From Mycolicibacter kumamotonensis (GTDB lineage Bacteria > Actinomycetota > Actinomycetes > Mycobacteriales > Mycobacteriaceae), in assembly GCF_002086285.1 (NCBI RefSeq), contig NZ_MVHU01000027.1, positions 1 to 60,967 of the forward strand: a DNA stretch of 60,967 nucleotides, written 5' to 3'. Each line of letters opens with the position of its first letter. The first letter of the stretch is position 1. Of this stretch, positions 43,092 to 51,343 are shown one piece after another. The position numbers were made by a program, and so were the translations under genes. Below the pieces are notes generated by a model. That model was not told the DNA's origin and did no database searches. It saw nothing but the letters and a program-made list of their open reading frames with translations.

Positions 43092-45053
43092 ATGCCAGAG
43101 GACTATCGGGTGGGTCGCGGGATCGCCGATATCACCGGCGAGCCGGCCGAGTGCGGGATGCTCGGCTACGGAGTGGCCTCCCAGCAGACCTCCGGCCTGC
43201 ACAACCGGCTGCGCGCCCGGGCCTTCGTTTTCGTCCACCCGGCCCCGGCCGCCGCCACCGACCGCCTGCTTCTGGTCGTCTGCGAACTGCCGTTGCTGCT
43301 GGAAAGCGTGCACCAGGAGGTGCTCGGTCGCCTCGCCGCCGCCTACGGCGAGGCGTACACGTTCCACAACGTGATGCTCACCGCGACGCACACTCACTGC
43401 GGCCCAGGCGGTTACGCCGATCACTGGCTCTACAACTCCAACACCGGCGGGTTCCGGCCGCAGACGTTCGCTGCGATCGTCGACGGCATCTGCGAGGCCG
43501 TCGATCGCGCGCATGCCGACCTGGCGCCCGCCGGCTTGAGCCTCGCCGTTGGCCGTCTGCACGATGCCAGCAGCAACCGCTCACCCTCGGCATTCGCCCG
43601 CAACCCGGCCGCCGACCGCGCCCATTTCCCCGACGCCATCGACCCCCAGAGCACGCTGCTGCGCATCGAACGCAGCGGCCGCCTGGTCGGCGCGGTCAAC
43701 TGGTTCGCCACCCACGGCACGTCCATGACCAACCGCAACACCTTGATCAGCGGCGACAATAAGGGTTACGCCGCCTACCAGGTGGAGCGCCTCGACCGCG
43801 GCGTCGACTACCTGGCGTCCGAACCGCCGGAATTCATCGCCGCCTTCGCCCAGACCAACGCCGGGGACATGTCGCCCAACCTCAACCACCGGCCCGGCAG
43901 CGGCCCCACCCAGGACGAGTTCGAGAACACCCGGATCATCGGCGCCCGGCAGGCGGCCGCGGCGACCGACCTGACCACCGGACACGGCACCGAGGTCACC
44001 GGCGGTCTCGACGCGCGGGCCACCTACGTCGACCTGTCGGATTTCGAGGTCCGGCCCGAATTCACCGGCGACGGCCGATCCCATCGAACCGGCCCCGCGC
44101 TGGCCGGCGCGGCGGCCCTGGCCGGCACCGACGAAGGCCCCGGCCCACTGCACCCGCTGGTCAGACAGGGCCGCAACCGGCCCATCGATGCGCTGGTCGC
44201 AGGCACCGTCTACCGGCTGGCTCCCCGGCTACGGGACGCCCACGCCCCCAAAGGGGCGGTGGGACCGGGACGCCGGCTCAACAAGGCCCTGACCCTGATG
44301 GCCACCGGAGGCCCGATCCAGCTGCTGCGCATCGGGCAGCTGTATTTGATCGGCATCCCGGCCGAGGTGACCATCGTGGCCGGGCTGCGACTGCGCCGCA
44401 CGGTAGCCGCCATCGTCGGCGCGGAGCTGCGCGACGTGCTGGTGGCCGGCTACAGCAACGGCTACCTGCACTACGTCACCACCCCCGAGGAGTACGAGGA
44501 GCAACGCTACGAAGGCGGCAGCACGATGTTCGGCCGCTGGGAGCTGGCAGCGCTGCAGCAGGTGGTCGCCGAGTTGGCCACCGCGATGCACCAGCAGCGG
44601 CCGGCACCGCACGGCAAGCCCCCCGCCGAGCCGCCCCGCCACCGGCGGTCGCGGCGCCGCGTACACCCGGACGAACCTGACCCCGGTCACCGGTTCGGGG
44701 ACGTCCTGCTGCCGCCACAGTCCCGCTACCAGCCGGGGGCCACGGTGACGGCGGTGTTCGCCGGGGCGTACCCGAACAACGACCTGCATCGCGGCGGCAC
44801 CTACCTGCGCGTTGAGCGCGAAACCGGCCAAGGATGGAGCACCGTCGCCGACGACGGCGACTGGTCGACGACGTTCCGCTGGCACCGGACCGGCCGCCGC
44901 GGGTCGACCATCACCGTGACCTGGACGGTGCCCGACGACACCGCCGCGGGACGCTACCGGCTCCGCTACCACGGCGACGCGCGGGGACGCGACGGACGGA
45001 TCACCGCGTTCAGCGGGCGGACGGAGCCCTTCGATATCTCACCAAAGCGTTAA
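43092..45053 (+). CDS. Neutral ceramidase (Rv0669c-like)
   Basis: The 653-residue enzyme cleaves ceramide to sphingosine and fatty acid. Zinc ligands His100 and His102 (TATHTHCGPGG) and His208 (ATHGTSM) are present; the nucleophile is Ser261 in NAGDMSPN; GIPAEVT and GYSNGYLHYVTTPEEYE complete the site. The C-terminal beta-sandwich (about 500-653) includes an unusual basic linker, PPRHRRSRRRVHP. I see no clear signal peptide. It is divergent from the acyltransferase gene. Confidence 0.9.
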   Translation: MPEDYRVGRGIADITGEPAECGMLGYGVASQQTSGLHNRLRARAFVFVHPAPAAATDRLLLVVCELPLLLESVHQEVLGRLAAAYGEAYTFHNVMLTATHTHCGPGGYADHWLYNSNTGGFRPQTFAAIVDGICEAVDRAHADLAPAGLSLAVGRLHDASSNRSPSAFARNPAADRAHFPDAIDPQSTLLRIERSGRLVGAVNWFATHGTSMTNRNTLISGDNKGYAAYQVERLDRGVDYLASEPPEFIAAFAQTNAGDMSPNLNHRPGSGPTQDEFENTRIIGARQAAAATDLTTGHGTEVTGGLDARATYVDLSDFEVRPEFTGDGRSHRTGPALAGAAALAGTDEGPGPLHPLVRQGRNRPIDALVAGTVYRLAPRLRDAHAPKGAVGPGRRLNKALTLMATGGPIQLLRIGQLYLIGIPAEVTIVAGLRLRRTVAAIVGAELRDVLVAGYSNGYLHYVTTPEEYEEQRYEGGSTMFGRWELAALQQVVAELATAMHQQRPAPHGKPPAEPPRHRRSRRRVHPDEPDPGHRFGDVLLPPQSRYQPGATVTAVFAGAYPNNDLHRGGTYLRVERETGQGWSTVADDGDWSTTFRWHRTGRRGSTITVTWTVPDDTAAGRYRLRYHGDARGRDGRITAFSGRTEPFDISPKR

Positions 45054-45152
45054 TCCGCCGCCCAACGCGCCTTAACTTCGCCGCCTAACGTCGGGAAATG
45101 TCACGGTCGGTTATCCACCGGCAGTGAGCAGACGAGCAGAGCGGGGGCTGGC

Positions 45153-45611
45153 ATGGCTATCACGATCACCACTCCGGATACGGCGCGGATCAGTCAGCAG
45201 GGCAACCCCACCGTCGAGTGCGGTGGCGCGCAGATCCGAGCTCACTCCCGTCACCTCGCCACGGTGATCACGATCCGGGGCCGGATCGATTCCACCAACG
45301 TGGACCAGCTCAGCGAACACGCCCGGCGATTCGTCCTGGCCAAGGAACCGCTGCTGCTCGACTTGAGCGGGGTCACCTCGTTCGCCGCCGCAGGCATCTG
45401 GCTGCTGTGCGTCCTCGACGGTGACTGCCGCGCCGCGGGCGTGGAGTGGACGCTCATCGAGGGCCAGGCGGTCAACGAACTGCTCGGCGACTTCGACGAG
45501 GACGCCATGTTCCCGACGGCGCGCTCGGTGGAGCAGGCCCTGCACGCGCTCGCCGACGGCAACGACCAGCGCCGTCAGGCACTGCTGCCGCTGTTTCAGA
45601 AATCGGCCTAA
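45153..45611 (+). CDS. STAS-domain anti-sigma factor antagonist-like protein (Rv0516c-like)
   Basis: The 152-residue protein has a STAS fold: VITIRGRIDSTNVDQL and LLLDLSGVTSFAAAGIW. The usual phospho-acceptor Ser of the D-S-S-G loop is replaced by Ala (Ala78-Ala79-Ala80-Gly81), as it should not be switched there. In M. tuberculosis the Rv0516c relative lies beside Rv0517/Rv0518, which also have counterparts here. It probably binds an anti-sigma factor or related protein. Confidence 0.8.
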   Translation: MAITITTPDTARISQQGNPTVECGGAQIRAHSRHLATVITIRGRIDSTNVDQLSEHARRFVLAKEPLLLDLSGVTSFAAAGIWLLCVLDGDCRAAGVEWTLIEGQAVNELLGDFDEDAMFPTARSVEQALHALADGNDQRRQALLPLFQKSA

Positions 45612-46177
45612 CGATAGACCGGAGCACCCGTAGCGCGGCCGCGGCGCTGCGCTGGTGGCCGCCGGTCGGCCTGCTGGCGACGCTGGTTCTGGGTTGGGCG
45701 GTGGGCCGGGGCTCGACAACCCTCGACAGCTGGTTCGACCAGCGCCTCCGCGATGTCACCGGTGCACAACCGCGGTGGCTGTTGGCCTTCACCAGCGGCT
45801 GGCTGGTGCTCGCGGTGCTGGCGGGTTGTCTGGTCGTCACACTGCTCCGGCGGCAGTGGGCGCTGGCGGCCGCGGTGCTGGTCTGCCCGTTCGCCGTCAC
45901 CGCGGTCAGCCAGGCCCTCAAATACCTGTTCGACCGCCGCAACGGCCCCTACCTGGAGTATCCGAGTGGGCACACCACGCTGCTGGTCGCGGTGCTGGGC
46001 ATGATGGTGGTGGTGGCGGCTCGGCGTTGGGCTGTGGTCCTGGCGACACTGCTGAGTCTGCTGGGCATGCTCGGGTTGGTCGCCTGCGGTTATCACTTCC
46101 TCACCGACACCCTCGGCGCGGCGATGCTCGCCACCGCGGCGGTCTGTGCAGCGGCTCGATTAACGTCTGCGCTGTGA
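45446..46177 (+). CDS. PAP2-family membrane phosphatase, start uncertain
   Basis: The frame from about 45620 encodes a protein with five or six helices and PAP2 motifs: KYLFDRRNGP (weak motif 1), YPSGHTTLL (motif 2) and GYHFLTDTLGA (motif 3). It should act on lipid phosphates outside the membrane. Good protein text starts at about IDRSTRSAAAALRWW, but no ATG, GTG or TTG lies between ATG 45446, which would overlap the STAS gene by 166 bp, and GTG 45701, which would cut helix 1. Its stop overlaps the next ATG (TGATG). Confidence 0.7.
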   Translation: MDAHRGPGGQRTARRLRRGRHVPDGALGGAGPARARRRQRPAPSGTAAAVSEIGLTIDRSTRSAAAALRWWPPVGLLATLVLGWAVGRGSTTLDSWFDQRLRDVTGAQPRWLLAFTSGWLVLAVLAGCLVVTLLRRQWALAAAVLVCPFAVTAVSQALKYLFDRRNGPYLEYPSGHTTLLVAVLGMMVVVAARRWAVVLATLLSLLGMLGLVACGYHFLTDTLGAAMLATAAVCAAARLTSAL

Positions 46178-46920
46178 TGGTGCTGCTACCCCCGTCGGAG
46201 ACCAAGCGGACCGGCGGCGACGGGAAGCCGCTGCGCCTCGACGCGCTGGGATCCCCGCAACTCACCGACGTACGTGCAGCGCTGGTCGACGAGCTGGTCG
46301 CCCTGGCCGCGGATCGAGACGCCAGCCGGCGCGCGTTGGCGCTCTCGGCCGCCCAGGATGCTGAGATCGAGCGCAATGCGATGCTGCGCGCCGCGCCGAC
46401 GGCACCGGCGATCAACCGCTACACCGGCGTGCTGTACGAGGCACTGGACGTCGACTCGCTGCGCGGCTTGGCGGCGGCGCGTGCCGCGAAGCGCCTGGCG
46501 GTGGGCTCGGCCCTGTTCGGACTGCTGCGGGCGACGGACCCGGTGCCGGCCTACCGGCTGTCGGCGACATCGAAGCTGCCCGGTCGGCCCGGCCTGGCCC
46601 AACGCTGGCGGCCCGTGCTGGAGCCGGTGCTGGCCGAGATCGCCGCCGCCGAACTGATCGTCGATCTGCGGTCCGGGTCTTATGCGGCGTTGGCCAAGAT
46701 CCCCGGCGCGGTCCGCGTCGACGTGGTCGCCGAGCACCCCGACGGTCGGCGGGCGAGCGTCAGTCACTTCAACAAGGCGCATAAGGGCAGGCTGGCCCGG
46801 GTGCTGGCGAGCACCCGATCCGAACCGGATGACGCCGCGGCCGTGGCGGCCATCGCACGCCGGGCGGGGATGCGGGTGGAGCGCGACGAGCACCGGCTGA
46901 CCGTCGTGGTTGCCGCTTGA
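46177..46920 (+). CDS. YaaA/DUF328-like protein
   Basis: The 247-residue protein starts MVLLPPSETKRTGG and has NRYTGVLYEALD, VGSALFGLLRATDPVPAYRL, LIVDLRSGSYAAL and FNKAHKGRLARVL, the pattern of YaaA (DUF328). E. coli YaaA protects DNA and limits iron during peroxide stress. It is translationally coupled to the PAP2 gene. Confidence 0.82.
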   Translation: MVLLPPSETKRTGGDGKPLRLDALGSPQLTDVRAALVDELVALAADRDASRRALALSAAQDAEIERNAMLRAAPTAPAINRYTGVLYEALDVDSLRGLAAARAAKRLAVGSALFGLLRATDPVPAYRLSATSKLPGRPGLAQRWRPVLEPVLAEIAAAELIVDLRSGSYAALAKIPGAVRVDVVAEHPDGRRASVSHFNKAHKGRLARVLASTRSEPDDAAAVAAIARRAGMRVERDEHRLTVVVAA

Positions 46921-46937
46921 GAAGCGACAATGGGCAC

Positions 46938-47600
46938 ATGGCGACGCTGCGGGCCCTGATCGGTGCGGCGATGATCGCCGTCGGGGCGCCGGCCGGGCCT
47001 GCCGCGGCGACTCCGGGATCGGATGTGCCGCCGCTGCCCGCCCCGGCCCGCGCGGCCGGTTTCATCGATGTCCGCAGCGCGGTGCCGGACGCGGTCATCG
47101 ATCTGCGGTATGCCACGGCGAACAATTTCACCGGCGTGCAGCTGTACCCGGCCGATGCCCGGTGTCTGGTGCACGAGTCGCTGGCACCGGGCTTGGCAGC
47201 GGCCGCCGACGCGCTGCGTGGCCGCGGCCGCACGCTGGTGTTCTGGGACTGCTACCGGCCGCACGAGGTGCAGGTGCGAATGTTCGAGGTGGTCCCGAAT
47301 CCGAACTGGGTGGCCCGGCCGGGGCCGTTGGCCCGCAGCCACGAGACCGGCCGGTCGGTCGACGTGACGACCGCCGACCCGCAGGGGCACCTGGTCGAGA
47401 TGGGCACTGACTTCGACGACTTCTCGCCGCGCGCCGCGGCATTCGCCGACGGCATCAGCGCGCGGGCCGCGGCCGAACGCGCCACCCTGCGCGAGGCGAT
47501 GAGCGCCGGCGGCCTCGCGATCTACTCCGCGGAATGGTGGCACTTCGACGGTCCGGGTGCCGGTGTGGGCCGGCCCATCCTCGACGTTGCGGTCAATTAG
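46938..47600 (+). CDS. Secreted D-Ala-D-Ala dipeptidase-like peptidase (VanX/M15D)
   Basis: The 220-residue protein has a signal peptide (about 1-25, ending PAAA) and the M15D site: Arg107 in WDCYRPHE, zinc ligands His135 and Asp142 in SHETGRSVDV and His202 in EWWHFDG, and Glu199 as base. All are present. It would hydrolyse D-Ala-D-Ala or related peptidoglycan dipeptides outside the membrane; it need not imply vancomycin resistance, as no vanH/vanA-type genes are near. Confidence 0.88.
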   Translation: MATLRALIGAAMIAVGAPAGPAAATPGSDVPPLPAPARAAGFIDVRSAVPDAVIDLRYATANNFTGVQLYPADARCLVHESLAPGLAAAADALRGRGRTLVFWDCYRPHEVQVRMFEVVPNPNWVARPGPLARSHETGRSVDVTTADPQGHLVEMGTDFDDFSPRAAAFADGISARAAAERATLREAMSAGGLAIYSAEWWHFDGPGAGVGRPILDVAVN

Positions 47601-47907
47601 CGGGTGGCGCCGCCAGGTGCCGCTCCACCGACTCCACCTTGGTATTCATCGCATCGACCGCGCCGGCTCGCCAATCGGCTTTGATCACGGTGCTCACCCG
47701 TGGTGATCGGGCCGCCACCGCTTCCACCGCCCGCTGCACCACGGCCATCGCCTCGGCCCAGCTGTCGCTTTCGATCACGGTGAACATCGCATCGGTGCGG
47801 TTGGGTAGGCCGGACTCGCGAACGACCCGCACCGCCTCCGCGACGATCTCACCGACTCCCTCGCCCACCCCGAGCGGTGTGACCGAGAACGCCACCAGCA
47901 CCGACAC
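47593..47907 (-). CDS. Thiamine-binding protein, MTH1187/DUF77 family (Rv1898-like)
   Basis: The 104-residue protein has VSVLVAFSVTPLGVGEGVGE, AMFTVIESDSWAEAMAVVQ and KADWRAGAVDAMNTKVESVE, as in the MTH1187 thiamine-binding family. GTG 47907 has GAGAGGGG about 7 nt upstream. It is divergent from dtd, the same neighbourhood as Rv1898-Rv1897c. It overlaps the VanX-like gene end by 8 bp. Confidence 0.85.
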   Translation of the reverse strand: MSVLVAFSVTPLGVGEGVGEIVAEAVRVVRESGLPNRTDAMFTVIESDSWAEAMAVVQRAVEAVAARSPRVSTVIKADWRAGAVDAMNTKVESVERHLAAPPAN

Positions 47908-47959
47908 CTGAGCACCCCTCTCGCTCGCACCACCGTCGAGCCTACCTAGCATCGGGCTC

Positions 47960-48391
47960 ATGCGGGTTCTGGTGCAGCGGGTCTCGTCGGCTCGGGTCTT
48001 GGTCGACGGTGATACCGTCGGCGCGATCACACCGGCAGGCCAGGGGCTGGTGGCGCTGGTCGGTGTCACCCACGACGATGACGTGAACAAGGCGCGGCGG
48101 CTCGCCGAAAAACTCTGGCAGTTAAGGATTCTCGACGGTGAGCGGTCGGCCGCCGACGTCGGTGCACCGATCCTGGTCATCAGTCAGTTCACGCTCTACG
48201 CCGACACCGCGAAGGGCCGCCGGCCGGCGTGGAACGCCGCGGCGCCGGGGACTCTCGCCGAGCCGCTGGTCGCCGCATTCGGCGATGCGCTTCGCGAGTG
48301 GGGTGCCCACGTAGAGACCGGCGTCTTCGGCGCGCACATGACGGTGGAACTGGTCAACGACGGTCCGGTGACCGTGCTGCTGGAACTGTGA
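47960..48391 (+). CDS. dtd: D-aminoacyl-tRNA deacylase
   Basis: The 143-residue protein removes D-amino acids from tRNA. It has MRVLVQRVSSARVLVDG, the SQFTLYAD motif and the C-terminal NDGPVTVLLE cross-subunit Gly-Pro motif. Length is normal. Confidence 0.95.
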   Translation: MRVLVQRVSSARVLVDGDTVGAITPAGQGLVALVGVTHDDDVNKARRLAEKLWQLRILDGERSAADVGAPILVISQFTLYADTAKGRRPAWNAAAPGTLAEPLVAAFGDALREWGAHVETGVFGAHMTVELVNDGPVTVLLEL

Positions 48392-48437
48392 GCCGAAACC
48401 ACCGTACGTGTGGCGGCGCGCCGTTAACGTTGGCCGA

Positions 48438-48863
48438 ATGGACAAAGCCGCCAAGATCCGCTGCGCCATCTACGCCGCGATAGCCGTCGTCGCGCTGATC
48501 GCCACCTGGAGCCAGAACCTGGCCTACGACTTCGCCGAGGTGTTCCCGCGGTTCCTGCAAGAAACCACGGTGACGCCGGCCTCCCGGTCGATCACCGCCG
48601 ATATCGTGCTGCTGTTGTTGGCCGCAGCCTTCCTGATGGTGCTCGAAGCGCGCAGGCACAACGTGCGTTTCGTGTGGGCCTACATCGCCGGTGGCTTGCT
48701 GATCGCGATCAGCGTCACCTTCCCGCTGTTTCTGATCGCCCGTGAACGGCGGTTGGCGGCGGAGAACTCGGAGACACCAGCGCTGGGCGTCGTCGACAAG
48801 GTGCTGCTAACCGTGCTCACCCTGGCGATGGCGGCCGCCGCGTTGTGGATCGACACCCGCTAA
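48438..48863 (+). CDS. DUF2834-type membrane protein
   Basis: The 141-residue protein has four hydrophobic helices (CAIYAAIAVVALIATW, DIVLLLLAAAFLMVL, YIAGGLLIAISVTFPLFLIA, VLLTVLTLAMAAAALW) and fits DUF2834. No function is known. It overlaps the convergent lipase maturation factor remnant by 4 bp. Confidence 0.7.
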   Translation: MDKAAKIRCAIYAAIAVVALIATWSQNLAYDFAEVFPRFLQETTVTPASRSITADIVLLLLAAAFLMVLEARRHNVRFVWAYIAGGLLIAISVTFPLFLIARERRLAAENSETPALGVVDKVLLTVLTLAMAAAALWIDTR

Positions 48864-49348
48864 CGCCCGGGACGAGCCGCCGAGACCGGGGGCAGACAGA
48901 TGCCCACCTTGCTGCGGTGCCACCACGCCCGATCCCGCCGGCGCTCAGCCGGGGTGGTGAACCGGTAGTCGTACAGCAGGGCTCGCACGTAGCGCGGCGG
49001 CTCATCGGGAAACGGGTTGTGTCGCAACAGTCGCAGCGTATCCCGATCATTGCGCAGCAGACGTTGCAGCAGTGCTTCCCGCCACGGCAGCGCGTACGCC
49101 GGCGACAGCGCCGCGAACCACATCAGCCAGTCCAGCCGAAGGTGGTAGGGCGCCCATTGCCGCGGCAACCGGTCGATCGCACCGGGTTTGCCCTTGAACT
49201 GGTATTCCCGCCAGACAGTCGTCTCGGTGAGTTCAGCATCGTCGGTTCCCTCGATCACCACTTCTCGGCGGGAACGACCGACCGTCCCGAACGCCCCGTA
49301 GGTGTTGACCAGATGGAAGGGGTTGAACGAGGCGTTCATTGCTGACAA
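48860..49348 (-). pseudogene. C-terminal remnant of a lipase maturation factor family protein
   Basis: The 162-residue text matches the C-terminal half of LMF1-like proteins: NPFHLVNTYGAFGTVGRSRR, VVIEGTDDAE, YQFKGKPGAIDRLPRQWAPY and RLDWLMWFAALSP. The membrane-spanning N-terminal part (several hundred residues in full proteins) is absent, and upstream of 49348 no matching frame exists. It therefore appears truncated, although ATG 49348 could still give a short soluble product. Confidence 0.7.
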
Positions 49349-49477
49349 GTCGGGAATCTACCCGCTCTGTTCAGGCTGCGGCCGAACGGATTCGACCCCA
49401 GCAGAGCCGAGGCGTGAGCGCCTTGGCCGTAGCATATGCGGCTTTTAAGTGCATACCAAACTGGTTCCATCTATGAA

Positions 49478-49714
49478 ATGAGCACACAAATTGTAGTCCG
49501 CTTACCCGACGAGATCGTCGCTTTTATCGATGACGAGGTCCGGGGACAACACGCCCGCAGCCGTGCGGCTGCCGTGGTACGGGCGCTGGAACGGGAACGT
49601 CGCCATCGTCTCGCCGAACGGGATGCGGAGATTCTCGCGGCCGGTATGTCAGCGCCGAACGATGTGGATGCGCTGGCCGGCCACTCGGCTCGTACCTTCC
49701 TCGACATCGACTGA
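49478..49714 (+). CDS. MazE-type ribbon-helix-helix antitoxin
   Basis: The 78-residue protein has an N-terminal ribbon-helix-helix (QIVVRLPDEIVAFIDDEV, RSRAAAVVRALERER) and an acidic C-terminal tail for toxin binding (NDVDALAG, ending FLDID). It would bind its own promoter and neutralise a MazF toxin. Its stop overlaps the toxin start (TGATG). The toxin is truncated, so this antitoxin is now an orphan. Confidence 0.85.
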   Translation: MSTQIVVRLPDEIVAFIDDEVRGQHARSRAAAVVRALERERRHRLAERDAEILAAGMSAPNDVDALAGHSARTFLDID

Positions 49715-49779
49715 TGCGACCAATCCACATCGCACAGCTTGACAAGGCTCGACCCGTCCTGATTCTCACCCGCGAGTAA
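49714..49779 (+). pseudogene. MazF-type toxin, truncated after 21 residues
   Basis: The frame reads MRPIHIAQLDKARPVLILTR-E and stops at TAA 49777-49779. This is the N-terminal strand of a MazF endoribonuclease, normally about 100 residues. The continuation (a LVRPHMTNV-like sequence is expected) is missing and unrelated Gly-rich sequence follows. The toxin is surely inactive. Confidence 0.8.
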
Positions 49780-50115
49780 CGGCACGAACAGCACGGCGGG
49801 CAGCAACGGCAACACCGGCGCCAGCGGCCAAGCCGGCACCTGAGACCGGCCGCAGCAGGTCGACCGGGTAGCGCTCGCGGTCCTGCCTGGTTGCGGTGTC
49901 CCAGCCTGGCCCGCGCGGGCGTGATCTGGCCCTGCCGGGGTCAGCGGCGCCACCTTCGGGCCCGGCATGCCCGGCCAGAACGGTCCGACCGGACCCTCCT
50001 CCGGCTAACCGCGCCAGCGGCAGCACCGGGCTGTAGTTGAAGATCGGGGACTGAGCTAAAGGCGCACTAGATGCGGCCGCGGGGGGCCGGGTCGACGTGG
50101 GCGGCAATGCTTGGA
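49780..50115. other. Decayed junction with fragments of surface-protein-like sequence
   Basis: No intact gene is seen in these 336 bp. The plus strand at 49781-49843 reads GTNSTAGSNGNTGASGQAGT then stop, like the end of a PGRS-type Gly-rich protein. The minus strand near 50030-50140 reads AVQSTFNLIQALPPTSTRPP and SPIFNYSPVLPLARL, like the leader part of mycobacterial repeat surface proteins. It looks like a deletion or recombination scar that removed the mazF 3' end. Confidence 0.5.
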
Positions 50116-51165
50116 TCAGGTTGAACGTGGACTGGACCGCCCTGGCGACATCGAAGCCGGCGAGCATTCTCGGATGATGCTGTCGAGATTTTGCTGCACG
50201 CGTTCCGGGGCAATGCCGACCGATGGTGAATACAGCATGATGTGGTCGAGGACGCCTTCGTAGCGTCTTAGTTGTTCACGGACTTGGTGTGCCGTCCCTG
50301 CGACGCCCATGGTGTCGATCATCTCCTCGGACACCGCGGCGAACATCGCCGGGAAATCGCGTCGGGTGAATGCATCCCGAATGGCTCGTCCCTCGGTGGT
50401 GAAGCCGTTCACGTCGAGCACCAACTCGTAGGACTTGACCGCGGAGTAGAACGCGATCTGTTGCGCCAGTTCGCGTCTGGCGACTTCGGCATTCTCGTGG
50501 ATGGAGCACATGACCATGGATACGATTTCGACCTCGCTGGGGTCACGGTCGGCGTGCGCCGCGCCCTTGGCGACGGCGGGACGGACGATCTCCTGGACGT
50601 AGGTGGTGGTGAACAGCGGGTGCCCCGCGAGGCCGTCAGCCACCCGCCCGGCCGCCTCGCACATCCGGGGTCGGACACCGGCGGTGATGATCGGGATCGG
50701 CCGACTCGGGGGCTGCATGTCGCCGGTTGGAATGAGGTTCATCGTGTAGAAGCGACCCTCGTGATGGACCGGACCTTCGTGCAGGTTCCAGATGCGGCGC
50801 AGCAACATGACGAGTTCCTCCATCCGCAGCGCAGGTGCGGAGGCGTCGGGCACGCCGTGCCAGTCGCTCATCATCCGTTTGGTCCCGTTGCCGATGCCGA
50901 GCACCAGTCGTCCGTCGGAGAGTTCGTCGAGGTCGCGCGCCTCGGTGGCCAGCACCAGGGGGCTTCGGCCGACGCCGTAGAGAACGGAGGACCCGATCCG
51001 GCAGTTCTCCGTGCAGTTCGCCATCGCGGCCATCGAGATCGACCCGGAGCGGTTGTAGAACTCCGAGGCCCATACCGCGTCGAATCCGGCCGCGTCGGCG
51101 GCCTGTGCGGTCTGGGCCAGTGACTTCAAATCCGCGCCGAGAACCGACAGGCCGTAGGTGCTCAT
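50116..51165 (-). CDS. F420-dependent luciferase-like oxidoreductase
   Basis: The 349-residue TIM barrel has STYGLSVLGADLKSLAQTAQ, FDAVWASEFYNRSGSI, GSSVLYGVGRSPLVLATEAR, LVLGIGNGTKRMM and PIPIITAGVRPRMCEAAGRV. ATG 51165 has GGAGA 6 nt upstream. The last dozen residues (SPASMSPGRSSPRST) look unlike the family and reach into the decayed junction, so the native end may have been replaced. Reaction unknown. Confidence 0.82.
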   Translation of the reverse strand: MSTYGLSVLGADLKSLAQTAQAADAAGFDAVWASEFYNRSGSISMAAMANCTENCRIGSSVLYGVGRSPLVLATEARDLDELSDGRLVLGIGNGTKRMMSDWHGVPDASAPALRMEELVMLLRRIWNLHEGPVHHEGRFYTMNLIPTGDMQPPSRPIPIITAGVRPRMCEAAGRVADGLAGHPLFTTTYVQEIVRPAVAKGAAHADRDPSEVEIVSMVMCSIHENAEVARRELAQQIAFYSAVKSYELVLDVNGFTTEGRAIRDAFTRRDFPAMFAAVSEEMIDTMGVAGTAHQVREQLRRYEGVLDHIMLYSPSVGIAPERVQQNLDSIIRECSPASMSPGRSSPRST

Positions 51166-51343
51166 ATCTCGTCTCCTGAACGCGGGCGAAGGCCGTCGAA
51201 CATGACGGCGCTGATTGGACACCGTCTCGTCGAGGTGATCCTCGGCGACCAGGTACATGAGTGCGTTGATGGTGACCGCGCCGAGCGGGGCAATGGACGT
51301 GGGTCGCGCATCGCCAGGCGTGCGGCACCTTCAAAGCTGGTGC
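51166..51343. other. Intergenic stretch with no recognised gene
   Basis: These 178 bp lie between the thioesterase and LLM genes. Open frames exist on both strands but none has a ribosome site together with recognisable protein text. Confidence 0.35.

Noticed and set aside
42939..43562. Extension of the acyltransferase by about 200 codons upstream
   Set aside because: The extra text overlaps the start of the ceramidase gene on the other strand and has shadow-like composition; LTGLRI-type starts are expected near the N-terminus.
46938..47600. VanX-like peptidase as evidence of a vancomycin resistance cluster
   Set aside because: No VanH, VanA-type ligase or VanRS genes are present; single M15D dipeptidases are common in cell wall metabolism.
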